In this document: positions 26,501-39,911 of the stretch, in pieces
How positions within the stretch are numbered: position 1 is the stretch's first letter
Layout of the letters: each line of letters opens with the position of its first letter
Assembly (NCBI GenBank): GCA_003260075.1
Contig: QLIY01000196.1
Location: forward strand, 1 to 64,000
DNA length: 64,000 nucleotides
DNA from: Phallusia mammillata
Taxonomy: Eukaryota > Chordata > Ascidiacea > Phlebobranchia > Ascidiidae
Direction: 5' to 3'
Notes under the pieces: generated by a model
Told to the model about the DNA's origin: nothing
Seen by the model: the letters and a program-made list of their open reading frames with translations, nothing else
Database searches by the model: none
Made by a program: the position numbers and the translations under genes

Positions 26501-29500
26501 AAGACATAGAGCACAGAATTTCGTTAGAAATACACTGTTGTTACGCAATCGGATTAATATACTGCCAAAAGGTTGGAACTATTTAGCTATACATTGCATA
26601 ATGTTTCATTTTTAATAGCTAACCTAAAAGCAATTGGATTTGTGTGTAGAAATCACCAAATGTGCGGTGTTTGTGCAACGTCTTTTCAGCACACAATGTG
26701 AAGTTTCCGAGAGCCGTAATACTAACATTCATTTTTGCCGTGTTATTTTTGCAGGGAATGTAAACTTACAAAAAGTAGTGCGATATCTTCTGTGAGTAAA
26801 CAAGTGGATATGGAAAGTGGAAAAAGCATGAGATATCAGCAGCATCACCTTCAGGAAAAAAGGTACTTACTTAACCGAACCGCTCACTCCAAATCTGTCC
26901 ATCTGAACTAGAAGCCTTTTCAACCCACCTCGCAAGTTGCATTCGACAACAGATTAATAGCGTTTGACATTTATATGACTTGCTGTCGAAAACTGCAAAA
27001 CCAGTAGATAAGTCACGATCGTGGCGCAATGCCGGTGCACGATTTTGGCACCAAAACTTCCCCTTTCATTTCAAGTTTGATGGGTTTCGACGTAAAATGT
27101 TTTTAGTCTGCTGATACGCCGAAATTCACATGTACTTTTGATCGGAATCATTTCTACGCCGTTGGTATTTGCGTTGCAGATAATAAACCTAATCTCGGTC
27201 AGTCACAAGTCGTAGAGTTTTGCAAATTCACATTCTCGGACCTTTTGATATTTCCAGACGCCCTCCTCTTTCTGCTTAATTCGAATAGAATCCTGAATTA
27301 AGCGTAAAAAGGGAGTTTAGGAAAGGTAGCCTTCCGGTAAACTGATAAGCCATTTCTGGTAAAGGTTTTTCTTCGCAACCAACAAACCGAAATCATGTAT
27401 GTTTTAGAAAAGTATATGATGCGAAATAATAGAAGGCATTGAAAACGAATGCTTTTGCATTTATTAAGTATAGATTCATTAATGGTTAAATCTTGCCCCA
27501 GCTTTCATCGAGCTGCTTTCGATTTCAGCAATTCACGCAAATCAAGCATCGACGAGACAAATCGCAACTGTAGCAACAATAGTAGTCTGCAGCGCATGAT
27601 GGACATGTCGTATGGAGGCAGTCGGTGTCAGACAAACGGCAGTCTGCTTGGTGATGGCTTGTACCACAAAAAAGGCGTAAGGTGGGAATGATTTGTTGAT
27701 TTGTTACATCATCTAGTGCAGTCACACATAGCGTCGACAGTTCGAATTTTATTAAGTATATATTGTCTTATTATGTAAGACACCGTTATGGGTGCCTTCT
27801 TCCGATGTTTTCTATAGCAGGCCTACAATTTTGATAAAGTTACGTATAGTTTTCCATTGTACCACCCCAACGACACGTAACCAGCATGGCTGACTCACTT
27901 GTTTGTGGCGAATCATGCCCGATATTTTGGTGTTCCTCAGATGACTGTCAATCATTTTATTGAGTGACGATAGTCAAGTTCAAGCGCCCAGACTGTGGAG
28001 TCCTTGTTGTGTAATGTGTTGACATATGTAAAACCTTGTTTGCGTTTACCTCAGGTTCATACGCAAGTCCGGCCACTGCAACGTGAGTCACACAAACCTG
28101 AGCGACAAGCCGAGACGCTTCATCTCGGATATATTCACCACTGGAGTCGACCTGAAGTGGCGATGGAACCTGTTTGTGTTTAGCGCGGCCTTCATTGTCA
28201 GGTAAACTGCAGACAAGCTTGAGTGTGTGTGCAAACCGCAGCTAATGACTGTGACAAGTTTGCATAATTAGTCAAACTTCCGTACATGCTTGAAGTTGAA
28301 TACCAGAACAACCCCTCATATGTGGCCATACACTTGTTGTGGAGTTTTGCATAATTGAAGCCATGTCCGCATTTATAAGAAACACTTAATCTACATGGTA
28401 TCTTAACTGTCCTTTGATTTTGCAACTGCCCTTAATGATTGACATTTCCTTCGCCATTGACGCAAATTTAAACGACCACCTGCGAGGCAAATTCGTTGAA
28501 AAATTGATACACAATAGGACCGCCCCTATCATCACCTCCTTTTGCCCTACATCTGAACTTAAACCTGTATTGTATTGGTTTCAGTTGGCTTGGTTTTGGG
28601 GCGATTTTCTGGGTGAGCTCCTACCTACACGGAGATTTCGACTTGCAGAACGCGGCAAACGAAACTTTCAGACCCTGCGTTAAAAATCTTGAACCAACCA
28701 AGGCTTTTACGTCTGCGTTCCTTTTTTCACTTGAGACACAAACAACCATAGGTAAGGCCGAGAGCTGAACTTTGCCCGAAACTATGCCAGCGGTTTTCGT
28801 CGCTAACGGAATTTTTTCAGACAGAAATAGTTTCCTGTGGCCAATGAAGGTGTTACCTTACACCGTGCAACATCACGTGGTGGATTAGTTATGTAATCTC
28901 GTTCGTGTTTCCAGCTGCTAATTTGACGGTTAATTGTCTTCGATCGAAGATGTGATTGCGTATCTTGCTGATTACTGCTCTATGAACCTTCGCCCTAAAA
29001 TAGATCCCCTTAAATAGATCCCTTTAAGCCAGATATCGTTTCTCCATTTTTTTCAAAAATTGATCTTGTTGTTCTACGCACAAAATTTAAATCTTGCTGG
29101 AAAACGTTTGCCTTTAAAGTAATAACACGTCTTTTGACTTTGTAATTGGTTACGGGGTTAAAGGTCAACAAATTACTGGGCCAGATGAGAGTCGGGATTT
29201 ATCACGATTACTTAAAAGCAATTTGTAAACTATTTTCCTCTTGTGTTATTCGCAGGCTACGGTTTTCGGGTTGTTACCGAGGAATGTCCATTCACTGTTA
29301 TCATGGTCGTATTCCAGTCTGTTTTCGGTTGTATTCTTGACGCATTTATGATCGGACTAATTATGGCCAAGATTTCCAGGTAAGAATGAACGAGAACGAA
29401 GCTATTATAATTCAAAAGGTAAAAATAATATTTCCAACTTTACAATGTACACAACCCAGTTATAAAATTTTTTGTCGGGTTATCCATTATTTAATTTGCT

Positions 29501-32500
29501 TTAACTTGAGTAACTGGCGCCGATCAGTGCGACCAATAAATATCCTGCGCTGTCTTTATGTTCGATTGCGAATTGATTAAAGAGGCGTTCAATTGAATAC
29601 TTTACCTACAATAAGTGATATACTTCCCACAGTCGGCTTGTTAGCAAACAGTAATAAATTTCGCCGTAAACTGTGATAGTTTTATTGACATCTTTACACG
29701 GCATATCGCGTTTGTCGACAAAGTCCTTTATTGTCAAACAGTTTATTGCACTTGCGGTGACCACTGTAATAAATAAAGTGAATGGTGGTAAATTTTAAAG
29801 TGTGACAGTCAAATATCGTATGTTAAGTACTCATACACCTCAAACAAAAAGCAACAAGGCAGCCCTATTTTAATGAGCTAATAAGTTCAAAACTAGAGTG
29901 ATCTATTCTTTTTGAAACAAATCCTGGTAAATGAATGTTGCCTAACTATTTATAGTTCCATTTCAAGCATTTACCAAAAACTAACTTGCAAATACGGGCC
30001 ATAACCTTTAAGATTTTAGTCCCTTAAGTTGATCTGGGCATCGGTATTGTTTTAATACCATATTTTGAAGCAACATCACTGATTTCCTATCTCTATTTTT
30101 GAGCCCATTTCTCACATCCCGGGGGTCGACCCGGAATTACTTAATCTCCATCCATCTAACACGGGGGTTGTTTGTCTTCTCTGACAGGCCAAAGAAGCGA
30201 GCGGAGACCCTGCTTTTCAGCAACAAAGCCGTGATTAATGTCAGAGACGGAAGGCTGTGTCTTATGGTGCGAGTTGGAAATCTACGAAAAAGTCACTTGG
30301 TTGAGGCAACAATACGGTGAGTTTCGAAAATGAACCTGCTCAAAATTTGTGCATTTACAAACTTTTCTGCAAGCTTATTTATGTCATTAAAAAGTGCATT
30401 TGACCTAGATTTCAAACGAGTCTGTTTGTTCCCCCCCCCCACAATACGGTGAGTTTCGAAAATGAACCTGCTCAAAATTTGTGCATTTTCAAACTTTTCT
30501 GCAAGCTTATTTATGTCATTAAAAAGTACATTTAACCTAGATTTCAAACGAGTCTGTTTGTACGCTTAATTACCTTATTTGACCACAAAATTCCTGCGTT
30601 TGCTTTTCAAAAGTTTTAACATTCAAAACAACAGCTTCAGGCAATTACCACAATCTGACAACCCTCTTGATGAATAACCTTATAAGCCTCGGCTTTAACA
30701 TTTAAAATACACGCAAAGATTTCGCTTGAGGTTCCAGTTTTAGGTGGTCTACGCGTCAGCGTTTTAAGCTAGGGCAAGATGATTTATGTTTGAATATTAC
30801 TCTGCTCATTTACATAACGTACCTCGCGCTTCAGTTTTTTCATTACTCTTGGAGCAGAACTGAGGAGGGCATTGAAAGTGCACCACTGATTCTGGTGGTT
30901 TACGTTTCAATACAAATATGATTAGCCGCAAACCTGTCGATAAACATTCGTGTGATCGAGTCACATCAGTTACACGATGGGCGAATCTTACGATATTTCA
31001 AATATATTTGGCAAAAACATTGGCAAATTTGCATTTTCTGAGTTATGTCCTACAAACAAATGCAACTATAAAAAATCACTAACTTTGGCTATACTTGAAT
31101 TTTATTTAATTTTTTTTTTTTTATCAATTATTCATGCGAAGCGCGTTTATTTTTGGATTTTCCCCTTGAACGTACAATAGCTTGTTATAAAACTTAAGTT
31201 ATTTCTTGTTGTTGACAGAATGCAGTTTATTCATTCGCGCGAAACCATCGAGGGAGAGTTTATTCCCCTTGAACAAATCGACTTGCAGCTCGATCTGAAG
31301 AACGATTCCGACCGTCTGTTTCTGGTCACACCGCAGACGATCTGTCATCCGATCGACGAGAGCAGCCCCTTATGGGAGATTCATCCCGATGACCTTGGGA
31401 CCTCCAACTTCGAGGTGAGATTTACAATTAATTTGACTTTTTGATTCAAAGTCGCCGATCTCTGAACTATTTCAGTAATCGTGCTTCCCGAGCCTTCGGC
31501 CCTCAGACAAATAAATGGCGATAAAAATAAACTTAAAAGAGTAGAAGGTGTATTTTTGTGTTGGCAAAAAGAGCAATCTTTCCTATGAACGATATAGTTT
31601 ATTTGTTTTCGGGATTTTTCGAATCTTTTGTAAATGAAGGAAGCCCTTTTTTGCAACAATGTAATTGGCACGATACTGGCAAACAAAGCCCTTGAATCGA
31701 ACTTACGCCATCTACGATTACGACAATTCAAGTGTTTCAAATTATGTAATTATGTCCGCGAGCTATTTACCTTAAGCATGTGTCGGCGTATTTCTTCTGT
31801 ATTGGTGTATGTTTTATTAAAAATAACTTCCGAAGGATCACTGATATCAGTAAACTAGCTTCCCGCATTCAGTGGACCAAAAGTCACAAATTACATCGCT
31901 CTTTGTGGCGCATTGCATCCAATTCTCCCGTTGTAGGGAACCACATTCTACGAAGTTGCGAGATAAATCAAAAACCATAGGTTACGTCCGTGACACACAA
32001 ATACAACCGGATTTTTCGATAACAAGTGTATCGTGTCAGTTCAATGCGGCAATTGCAGGGCGGACAGTCGACTTAACAAGTGCGGTACCTTATACAATCC
32101 CGACATTTTCACGCTTTATATTCTTCCTTTCTCAGAAGCTATGTATCAATAAAAGTGATCGATTTTTAAACTGATGCTCTAAAAACCAGAAACCAATTAA
32201 TAGTAAAAAGCACTTTTGCAAATCGTTTCTGAGCAACCGAGAACAATTCACTGACAATGGTAGTCAAACAACTTTTGAACACTGTGCGTCTCAGCCTTTG
32301 AGTACACCTTGACCTTCAGGCGCGATTATAGGAATCGATAAATCGACATTAACGTCATTAACAGATGTAAAACAAAAGACGTATCACCTTTAAGCTGGAT
32401 GGAAACAAAATGGGGATAAAATACCATGACCCTACGTTTGGTTCTTGTTTTTCCCAAAATTGCTGTTAATGTCCTTTATTATTGCTTTTGAACGCTTTTG

Positions 32501-35500
32501 AACGCGGAGTTTAAGCGATATTTCAAATTTGTCCAGAGAAAACGATTTTTGCAAACTAAATTAGCTACTGGAAATCTATTTCAATAACTCAAATAGTAAG
32601 CACTCTTAACCAAGCTTGTAGAACTCATATTTTTAGATGGACATGCTGATCAGTGACCATGGGTATTTACCACATGTATTTTTTAGGTCATTGTTATCTT
32701 GGAGGGCATGGTGGAAGCCACTGGTATGACCACTCAAGCGCGTGCTTCATATCTTCCTGACGAGATCTTATGGGGCCATCGCTTCCAGAACATGATCTCC
32801 TTTACTAAGAATAATGGCTACAAAGTCAATTTCCGACATTTCAATCAGGTAAAGTCCAAATCAGTTAGGTTTGTCGAAATTCTTAAAACTAGCCGCAAGT
32901 TTGCCTTGTAATCTACTCAAGGAAAAATCCCACAGTTTTTAATGCGATCTTAAAATAACCTTAGGTTTTTCATCATTATGATTAGTCTAAAAGTTAGCGA
33001 AGGTCAATCCGTCACAAATTTTCTGAGGCTTGATAGAGGACGATGTGCGGTATAATTGCCACTTGCCCAAACCGGTGTCGTTTTATGAATGTAGAAAAAG
33101 AAACCTGATACGCTTTGAACCCATTTTAAACAAGAGAGCTGGTTTTGATACGTTTGATAGTTAAGGCATTTAGCATCTTTACGTATCTAAAAAGCAGCTC
33201 TTGTCGAATCCGCCGGCTATAACCGGTTATTACCGGCTTAACGATGCGTGTGGTTTGACGTTGCAGCACTTGAAACTACGTGACTGGGCATAAACTCCAA
33301 CAAATTTTACAACAGGCTAAGAAATGAGTGGCAGAAATAAAAATCAATTACCGTATATAGTTTCAGTTTGATTTATTCTTAACATTTTTTAATAGCAAAA
33401 ATCCACTACAAAGATCTTATACTGCGCGTTTAACCGTTTCCTCGACCACATCGTAAAAATATTGCATAATTATGACATGCGGTGAACACTGTTTTGGGTA
33501 AAAATTATGCCCAAATTTGAGAAGCGATTTTTTAAACCATAAACATGAGCAGGTTATCAAACAGTCGATTTTATCTGACAATAATCTATAGCAAGCTCTC
33601 CGGACGCGCCGATACTTCGGCTTAGCCGACTTACAACACCTATGTGGCATTTGCGGTTAACGCCTGCTGAAGGTTACCGACAAAGTTAAGCTACACGGCG
33701 ACGTTGGCATAAGTAAGGTAAAATGAAAATGCGATTTCAGATTTTTTCATTTCATTTCCTTAATCGCGTGAAATTCCTGCGGCTGCCCGTTGCGCATAAT
33801 TACACAGCGGCTTTAGCGTATATTCGTCGTTAAGTGCAAACACGTTTGCCGAGCATATTCACGGATTTTGTAAGCGGTAACAGACGCTGTATTGTACATG
33901 CGATCGCAAAAGGAATCCGATTTTCAATGTGATGTAAACTGGCGGCGCCAAAAGTCACTAACACATTCAGGCGTCAAAGTTTTGAGAAACACTTGGTAGT
34001 GACCTAGTTTTACCACAATTTTGATCAATAGTGGTGCTAATTTAGACCACCGGATTCTGGAGCATTGTCGCTCCCCCCCCCCTGAGAAACACTTGGTAGT
34101 GACCTAGTTTTACCACAATTTTGATCAATATAGTGGTGCTAATTTAGACCACCGGATTCTGGAGCATTGTCGCCTTAGTGGGCACAATGAGAGGATTTTC
34201 TTGTGAACTTGTAGACGGCAATGCTCGTTGTAAACCGCCATCCGCTGGTCCCACGACAAACCTGCGGTCCGATTCGTGAAATTGCTCGCCCTTTATAAGC
34301 GTGTAATTCCTTCAGACTGAGCAGCTTTGCGTCCGCATGTGCATGTACTGCTGCACCGACGTTCCCATATCAAACGGTTAGCACTTAAAGCATTCCAGAT
34401 ACGATAGAAACCTGTCCACCACACCATTACGTAATAGAAAATCCTAGACATCTAAGACGTAATCCTAACGTTTAAGACGGTGTGTTTTGTTGCAGACTTA
34501 TAAAACACCAGATGCTCCATGGCAGAGCGCCAAGTGCTTACAAGACACCGCCGCCTCCGACGTCCGGTCTATGATTGAAACATCACTGTACAGAAATAAC
34601 AATAAGTCGAGCGACGATGACACTTCAAGCACAAGGTAAGCATGCGTGTCACATTACGCATATACAACGGCACTGAGCATGTTAACCTGTTGTACACGAA
34701 TGTTGTAAAGGTGAACAAAGCCGTGTTTGTGGCTAAGGTGACTTTAAAAAATAATCCTATTGTTTAATGCGGAAGAGCGCACCTTAGCTTGAAGTCTTAA
34801 CCGATATGGTACAATCAAAGCCTTGTTTAAGTGGTGTGTTGTGGTACACGGATGTGGAAATTTTGTGCTTTGGTATTCGCACAGGTGGTGAAAAGGCCAG
34901 GGATGAGCACCAACCGATTGTTGCGCAAATTCAGATCTAAAAATAACAGTTACCAGTCGTGGCAAATTACACCTGGATTACAAGGCAGGCACTCGCCTAA
35001 CGCGACATAGCGTTCAAGTTGACAAACGACCGATGAAGTTCAGCCAAATCGCCTGATAATCGCAGCAAACTCTATGTGGTAGCACCTGGTGTCGCGGCGC
35101 ACGCACCCGTGTTCGCAATGTGTACCGTAAATCAGCGACATAAGAACTAGATCACGAACACGGAAGCCTCAACAAACCTCATGGCCGCCACTGCGACATG
35201 ACTTCATTATTCTTTATTTTTGTTTCTGCGCAGAACCTCAGTACGCAGCTGTCATAACAACCCGTCAAGCGCATCTGAAGGCCGGGATTCTGGCTACACC
35301 GCTGTGGAGGACTTGCCGCGCACTTGCAGCTACCATACCCTCGGCGCCGAACACAATAAGCCGGTAATTATGCTCATTTATTATTTTGGCCTTGTGTGCG
35401 GGATTCACGTACATGTCACGAGGTCCTTGGTCTTTGAACATGCAGCAAATTTTGATTTATTACTGAGAAACGCATCACGTATTCCAGCAACGAACTTGTT

Positions 35501-36256
35501 CATGCTAAGACGACATGAACGATCACGACTTCGACGCGTGATACAATAAACGTTTGATTCAAGACATATTCATGAGCAAGACCTTTCGCTTTTTAACTCA
35601 ATGTTTTTACCGTGTTATGAGCAAGTTAAAATTCAATGGACCGCATTTAAAAAAATGTTCCAAATTATTTAGTTGAACCTCATTTGCATACATCAATGCT
35701 AAATGAAGGTCATGTTATAATTGCCTGAGCTACAGGCTTTTGCAATAATTTAACTATAGAACTACGAATTTGACCTTTTTGCTTCAAAATTGCATTAACC
35801 TGTTGAGTCTATTCTCTGCAACTAAAAAATGTTAAATTACAGCTAACGTCAACTACATCGCTGTCCGACGACTCAGAGACTGGGAGCACGCCAACCAATC
35901 ACGCTGCTGCATCTAACCACACCACAGTGACGCAACTGCCCTTGGACAGTCCACTGCCGTCGGTCAAGGAAATGGAGGCGGTTTTAGTAAATATTGACGA
36001 AACAAATCAAGAAACCAACACGATTCGTCCTCGGACCTCTGCCTCGTTTCGAAAGCCCAAATCGTTTGTTGATTTTCCCAAGGCCCCTTCAGCCAAGTCG
36101 TCTGATGATATTCGGTTGCTGTTTATTGATGAAGCTAGACCGATCCCTTCTGGTACCACCGACGTCGCAGCAGCATCACCAGCGGTCAATGATAAACGTT
36201 TTGATGATGCGATCGATTTGATTCAGCACGACGCGCAAGGCACTGTATGTGTTTGA
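23570..36256 (+). CDS. KCNJ: Inward-rectifier potassium channel (Kir2/Kir3-like)
   Basis: Twelve phase-consistent exons: 23570-23610, 26755-26862, 27529-27681, 28055-28201, 28585-28751, 29256-29379, 30188-30316, 31219-31414, 32687-32848, 34496-34635, 35234-35363, 35843-36256 (1911 bases, 636 aa). Features: a GHCNV stretch and slide helix before M1 (about 136-159); outer disulfide cysteines C181 and C216; selectivity filter TTIGYGF (G206-Y207-G208); M2 with Asp234 at the rectification position (Kir2.1 D172), 28 residues after the first filter Gly as in Kir2.1; the PIP2-binding RPKKR (247-251) and VGNLRKSH; and the cytoplasmic core [38 protein letters not shown]234 and LRKSHLVEA look Kir2-like, while [12 protein letters not shown] and PLWEI look Kir3-like, so it may be an invertebrate co-orthologue. 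It forms tetrameric K+ channels in the plasma membrane. The first 100 residues and last ~200 (Ser/Thr/Asp-rich) are longer than usual. Exon 1 is supported by phase match to exon 2 and by the TATA box; an internal Met (26810) is the alternative start. Confidence 0.9.
23611..26754 (+). other. First intron of the Kir gene (3.1 kb)
   Basis: A long first intron between the 13-codon exon 1 and exon 2. No additional exon, RNA gene or transposon terminus was recognised. It may hold regulatory elements, but none is visible beyond AT-rich sequence. Confidence 0.5.
30309..30561 (+). repeat. Direct duplication with poly-C junction (Kir intron 7)
   Basis: A 121-base segment (30309-30429), starting with the last 8 bases of Kir exon 7 and its GTGAGT donor, is repeated at 30441-30561 with only three substitutions. 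The copies are separated by a T and a pure run of ten Cs (30431-30440). See the finding on assembly or allele origin. Confidence 0.9.
33983..34173 (+). repeat. Direct duplication with poly-C junction (Kir intron 9)
   Basis: The segment 33983-34071 (starting TGAGAAACACTTGG, ending CATTGTCGC) is repeated at 34083-34173, identical apart from a 2-base TA insertion. The copies are separated by a T and ten Cs (34073-34082). Confidence 0.9.
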
Positions 36257-36309
36257 GACCTTGCCTGACTGGTGACACAAGTTTTACGTGTTGTCGACGA
36301 GGAATCAGA

Positions 36310-36315
36310 AATAAA
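36310..36315 (+). terminator. Probable poly(A) signal of the Kir gene
   Basis: AATAAA 54 bases downstream of the channel stop codon. Confidence 0.45.
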
Positions 36316-38442
36316 CGCTCGTCCTTAGCTTCGCAACGTCGTCTCACAAACGTTTTCTGTGGCTTGTGGTCGATGGCGTGATGATGCATGGCTGGCCAAA
36401 ATTGATGAGACTTATCGGCGGTTGTCGTTGATACGAAATGTTTTGCAGCGTGGTTACAAAAAGGCGACATAATTGGTGCGTTCTGCCGTTTAATCTGCCA
36501 CCCAATCATTTTTTGTATATACTGTCGTGCCGTTAAAAGCACCGCTGTCGCAAAAAGAGTTTGTAAACTTTTTTTTAACTATTTATGTGCTTTTACCACA
36601 CGCTTTACCGTGAGTTTTAAGTGCTTTTTTATCCTGAGACGACCATCGCTCCCATGTCACAGGCGATGCTACGACACAACCATCTTCAAACCGTTCTATA
36701 CCATAACACTGTTTCTTGAGAAACAAAACCGCACCACAGAGCTATTGTTGTACAGCCAGCAATCTAAATGTACATACACAATGACTGTGTGCAGCACACC
36801 CCCTAAATAGCCCCCACCTAACCCCAGGGTGCTTTCCCTGCAAACCCCAGAGAAATTCGGATCACTGTGTCCACTGGGTTAAGCGGCTCTCACCGTTTTA
36901 GCGGGCAGACTATTGCAAAATATGTTTTAATTATTGCTTCTGTTTTTTCTTTACCACGCTCGAACTCATGTGCCTTGCTTTTATTATGCTATATACGCGC
37001 CCGGCGCCAATTGCTCAAGCGCCGACAATTGGTGCTAATCTATGTCAAAAAGTGGATATTATAAGTCGCTTTATGTCGCGGAGCTACTGCATCATGCGAT
37101 GAAACTTGCTTGAAATTTTTCCGCATTTTCTCCGGACCCAGACTTCAAACATTCCTTATATGGCTCATCGCACATCAGTTTCGTTTTGCGTTTCGAAATG
37201 TCGATCATTTTCTCTTGTGCTTTGGATATTTTGATCCCTTGAGTCTGCGTCGAGTAGTTTCGCCACATTTCTACCTTTTACGCGTGTGTGATTTTACCGT
37301 CGAAATAAAACCCGTCCAAAAAGCCGCACTTGTGTTTTACCACGGAAAGTTCGATAGAAAATTCCAGCCATCATCGATAAGTTCTGCGCAGTACTTGAAT
37401 TTAACCTCAAAAACAAAACTGCCGACAAAAAGTATCACGTACCGTTTTTATTATCTTTGTCTAAGCCAGTCTCAATTTCGAGTCTGTGACAGATTTTTGT
37501 GAATTTGCTACCTTGCAGCATACAAAAAAATTAAACTTTTAGTTAATAATTTTTATTCCGCAGGGAAAATTGGTTAAAAAACAAAAAGGTTGAGAAACGC
37601 TGGAGAAAGGTGTCCAAGTCTAGAATACTCGGCGCAAAGGCACGGGACTTTGAGATGTGTGTGACATGATGCGCATGCAAACTGGCTTGTTTGCACATAA
37701 ACGTGTTACATGTAACGGACAAGGTCAGACTGAAGGCGCAGATATGTCAAGTTTGTTTTCTAAGCACAGGTCTGAGCGTCTGTAGCACCGCTGGGCTGAA
37801 ACAAGTTATGAGCTAACTCGGCCGCAAGCCAGGATTGGGCACACGGGATGGGAAAGACTTGCAATTGACAGGTGGAAAAAAAGTATTACACAGATAGTCC
37901 TTTCAATGCGACTAATTCCGTTTGAGGTCACAACAAGCGGTAATGAAAAGCCATTACGTCATGTAATCGCGCGATGACGTCAGAAGGCAAAAAAGACAAT
38001 AGTCACCTTTGTGTGAATGTGGAATCGGATATTGGCCGTAATAATACCGATGTCGCGGTATTGCTTTTCATACCACCTGAAGCTTTAAGACAAAGTTGCT
38101 AACGAACACAACTAGCAAATTAAGACTAAAATATCCGTTGATGTCAATCATGAAGTCAGTCCGACTCGGTCTAGTCTGTGGGCAATGCCTTGTTTTTTTG
38201 CAATGTAGGCTAGTCATGTTTATAGATCACTATACAAAATAGACAATAGACGATGCAGATGCTGGCGATTGATTGAATTGATTTTTAAACAAGACAAGCA
38301 GTTAAAACAATATGAGGAAATCTGCTGAAATACATTGTTTGTTTAAAAATCACGAAAAAATTGTAAATCAGTTCTAGCAGCAATCGATTTTATAATCAAA
38401 ATGCATTTTCGTTAGGTTCATGTTTGCAAAAACATAGAAATC

Positions 38443-38501
<59 letters not shown>

Positions 38502-39911
38502 CCGCAAACCAATTCGTCTGCACCTGCAGCAGACGAACAGCAAATTCGCGTTGACGGATCGCCAACAGTTTTTCATCGGTAAAGGCCGCAATATCGTGCA
38601 AATGCCTAAAATCGGAAATGCCTTGTCTCTTAGCGTATACACAAACTGCCAACCACCCATAGCGCGCTGGCGTGTTAAATCTAAGCTGCGATTATCTTGT
38701 AAGATTCGAACTCCGTTATAGGGGATCATCCCTGCGGTTTATGTTTAATTAAAGGTCTGAGCGTGTTATGACCAAGTCACCAAGTTTACTCGAAATTCTA
38801 TTTTCGGCACCGACCGTTTCTTGCATATTCATTGCCAGCGTATAAGAGCTCGTTGGTGAGAATTTGGGATGCGCAAACGATGTTTATCAACGTTTTACCT
38901 CGTTGAATCCCGTAACTGGCACCTCCCCTAGCTCTTAGCTTCTTAACCGAAATACTCCAAAGGTGTATGTAACGATCTCATTGTGGAAAAATGTAACGTT
39001 TCGACATTTTTCGGTTATCTTGCGATAAGAGAAACTTAGCCCGGAGAAGTTAACGGCCGTGTACAGCAGGTGATAGCTGCATGACTTTGGCAACTAGATA
39101 CGCATCTTTTCGAAGGTGTTAGGTGCCTTATCTGTACACCCAAACCAAGTGAATGATTTTTGTAAGTTGAGGACGGCCACTGTGTACGATAAAGATTAAT
39201 TTTCTTCCAAATTTGGGAAATGTTTGGACTGTATATTATATCTAATAGACCATCGAACTGTGTCACGCGACTATTTAGACTAGAGATTGATCATGGATTG
39301 CCAAATCGGCAGCTATCCCGGTATCACAGTCTGGAGTAGACCCAATTTTTATATTAAAATCCTAAAAGCTGATAGAGGAATGATGTCTGCAAAATTTAGG
39401 TTAAGCTTTATCGGCATGATTGAAAAAAGAATAAAGATAAAAACTGTCTCAATCCAACTTCTCCATACAAAAACCACAAACCTAACGCACTTGACTCAAT
39501 AAACCGGATGCTTGTCCTTATCTTACCCACAATAAGTTATCTTCTAAGACGCAGTACCTGTTTTTTGGAATTCTGGCCAAAATTTTAGACAGGAAAACCA
39601 TCAGGATGTCTGATTCCAGTCTTCCCACGCGTACGCTAACGTCGCAAAATCAGATAAGCAAAAAACGAATTTGAAAGCGCGGACAGCCCTTTGTATTGTT
39701 CAAAGAAGTAGGGTAGGGAAACAAAGGTCGTTTAGGACCTTGCTTCACCTTAAAAAGTCACGCCAAATCACGACAATCATAATTGCACTTGTGTGTGTAC
39801 GATATAAGCGAATAAAAAGCCTTGTTCTCGGAAACTTCTCTTCTCCCAAGTCACGTGGTTCGTGGAAACAGGCGTTGATCACCATAGCAACAGCCAAGGA
39901 GAAACGAAGCA
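36316..39911. other. Intergenic region between convergent Kir and CAPN7 genes
   Basis: No exon supported. It holds a perfect CRE-like TGACGTCA at 37975-37982, far from either start codon, and the 57-base C run at 38444-38500. Glycine-rich reading frames across that run are artefacts of the homopolymer. Confidence 0.5.
38444..38500 (+). repeat. Poly-C homopolymer, 57 bases
   Basis: An uninterrupted run of 57 Cs on the plus strand. It is far longer than any other homopolymer in the window. Unlike the other C tracts, its flanks are not visibly duplicated. The minus strand is G57, which would form G-quadruplexes if real. Confidence 0.95.

Noticed and set aside
38374-38729. Two minus-strand open frames with long poly-glycine
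   Set aside because: They exist only because the C57 run reads as glycine in every frame. The flanking peptides match nothing and no splice logic supports them.
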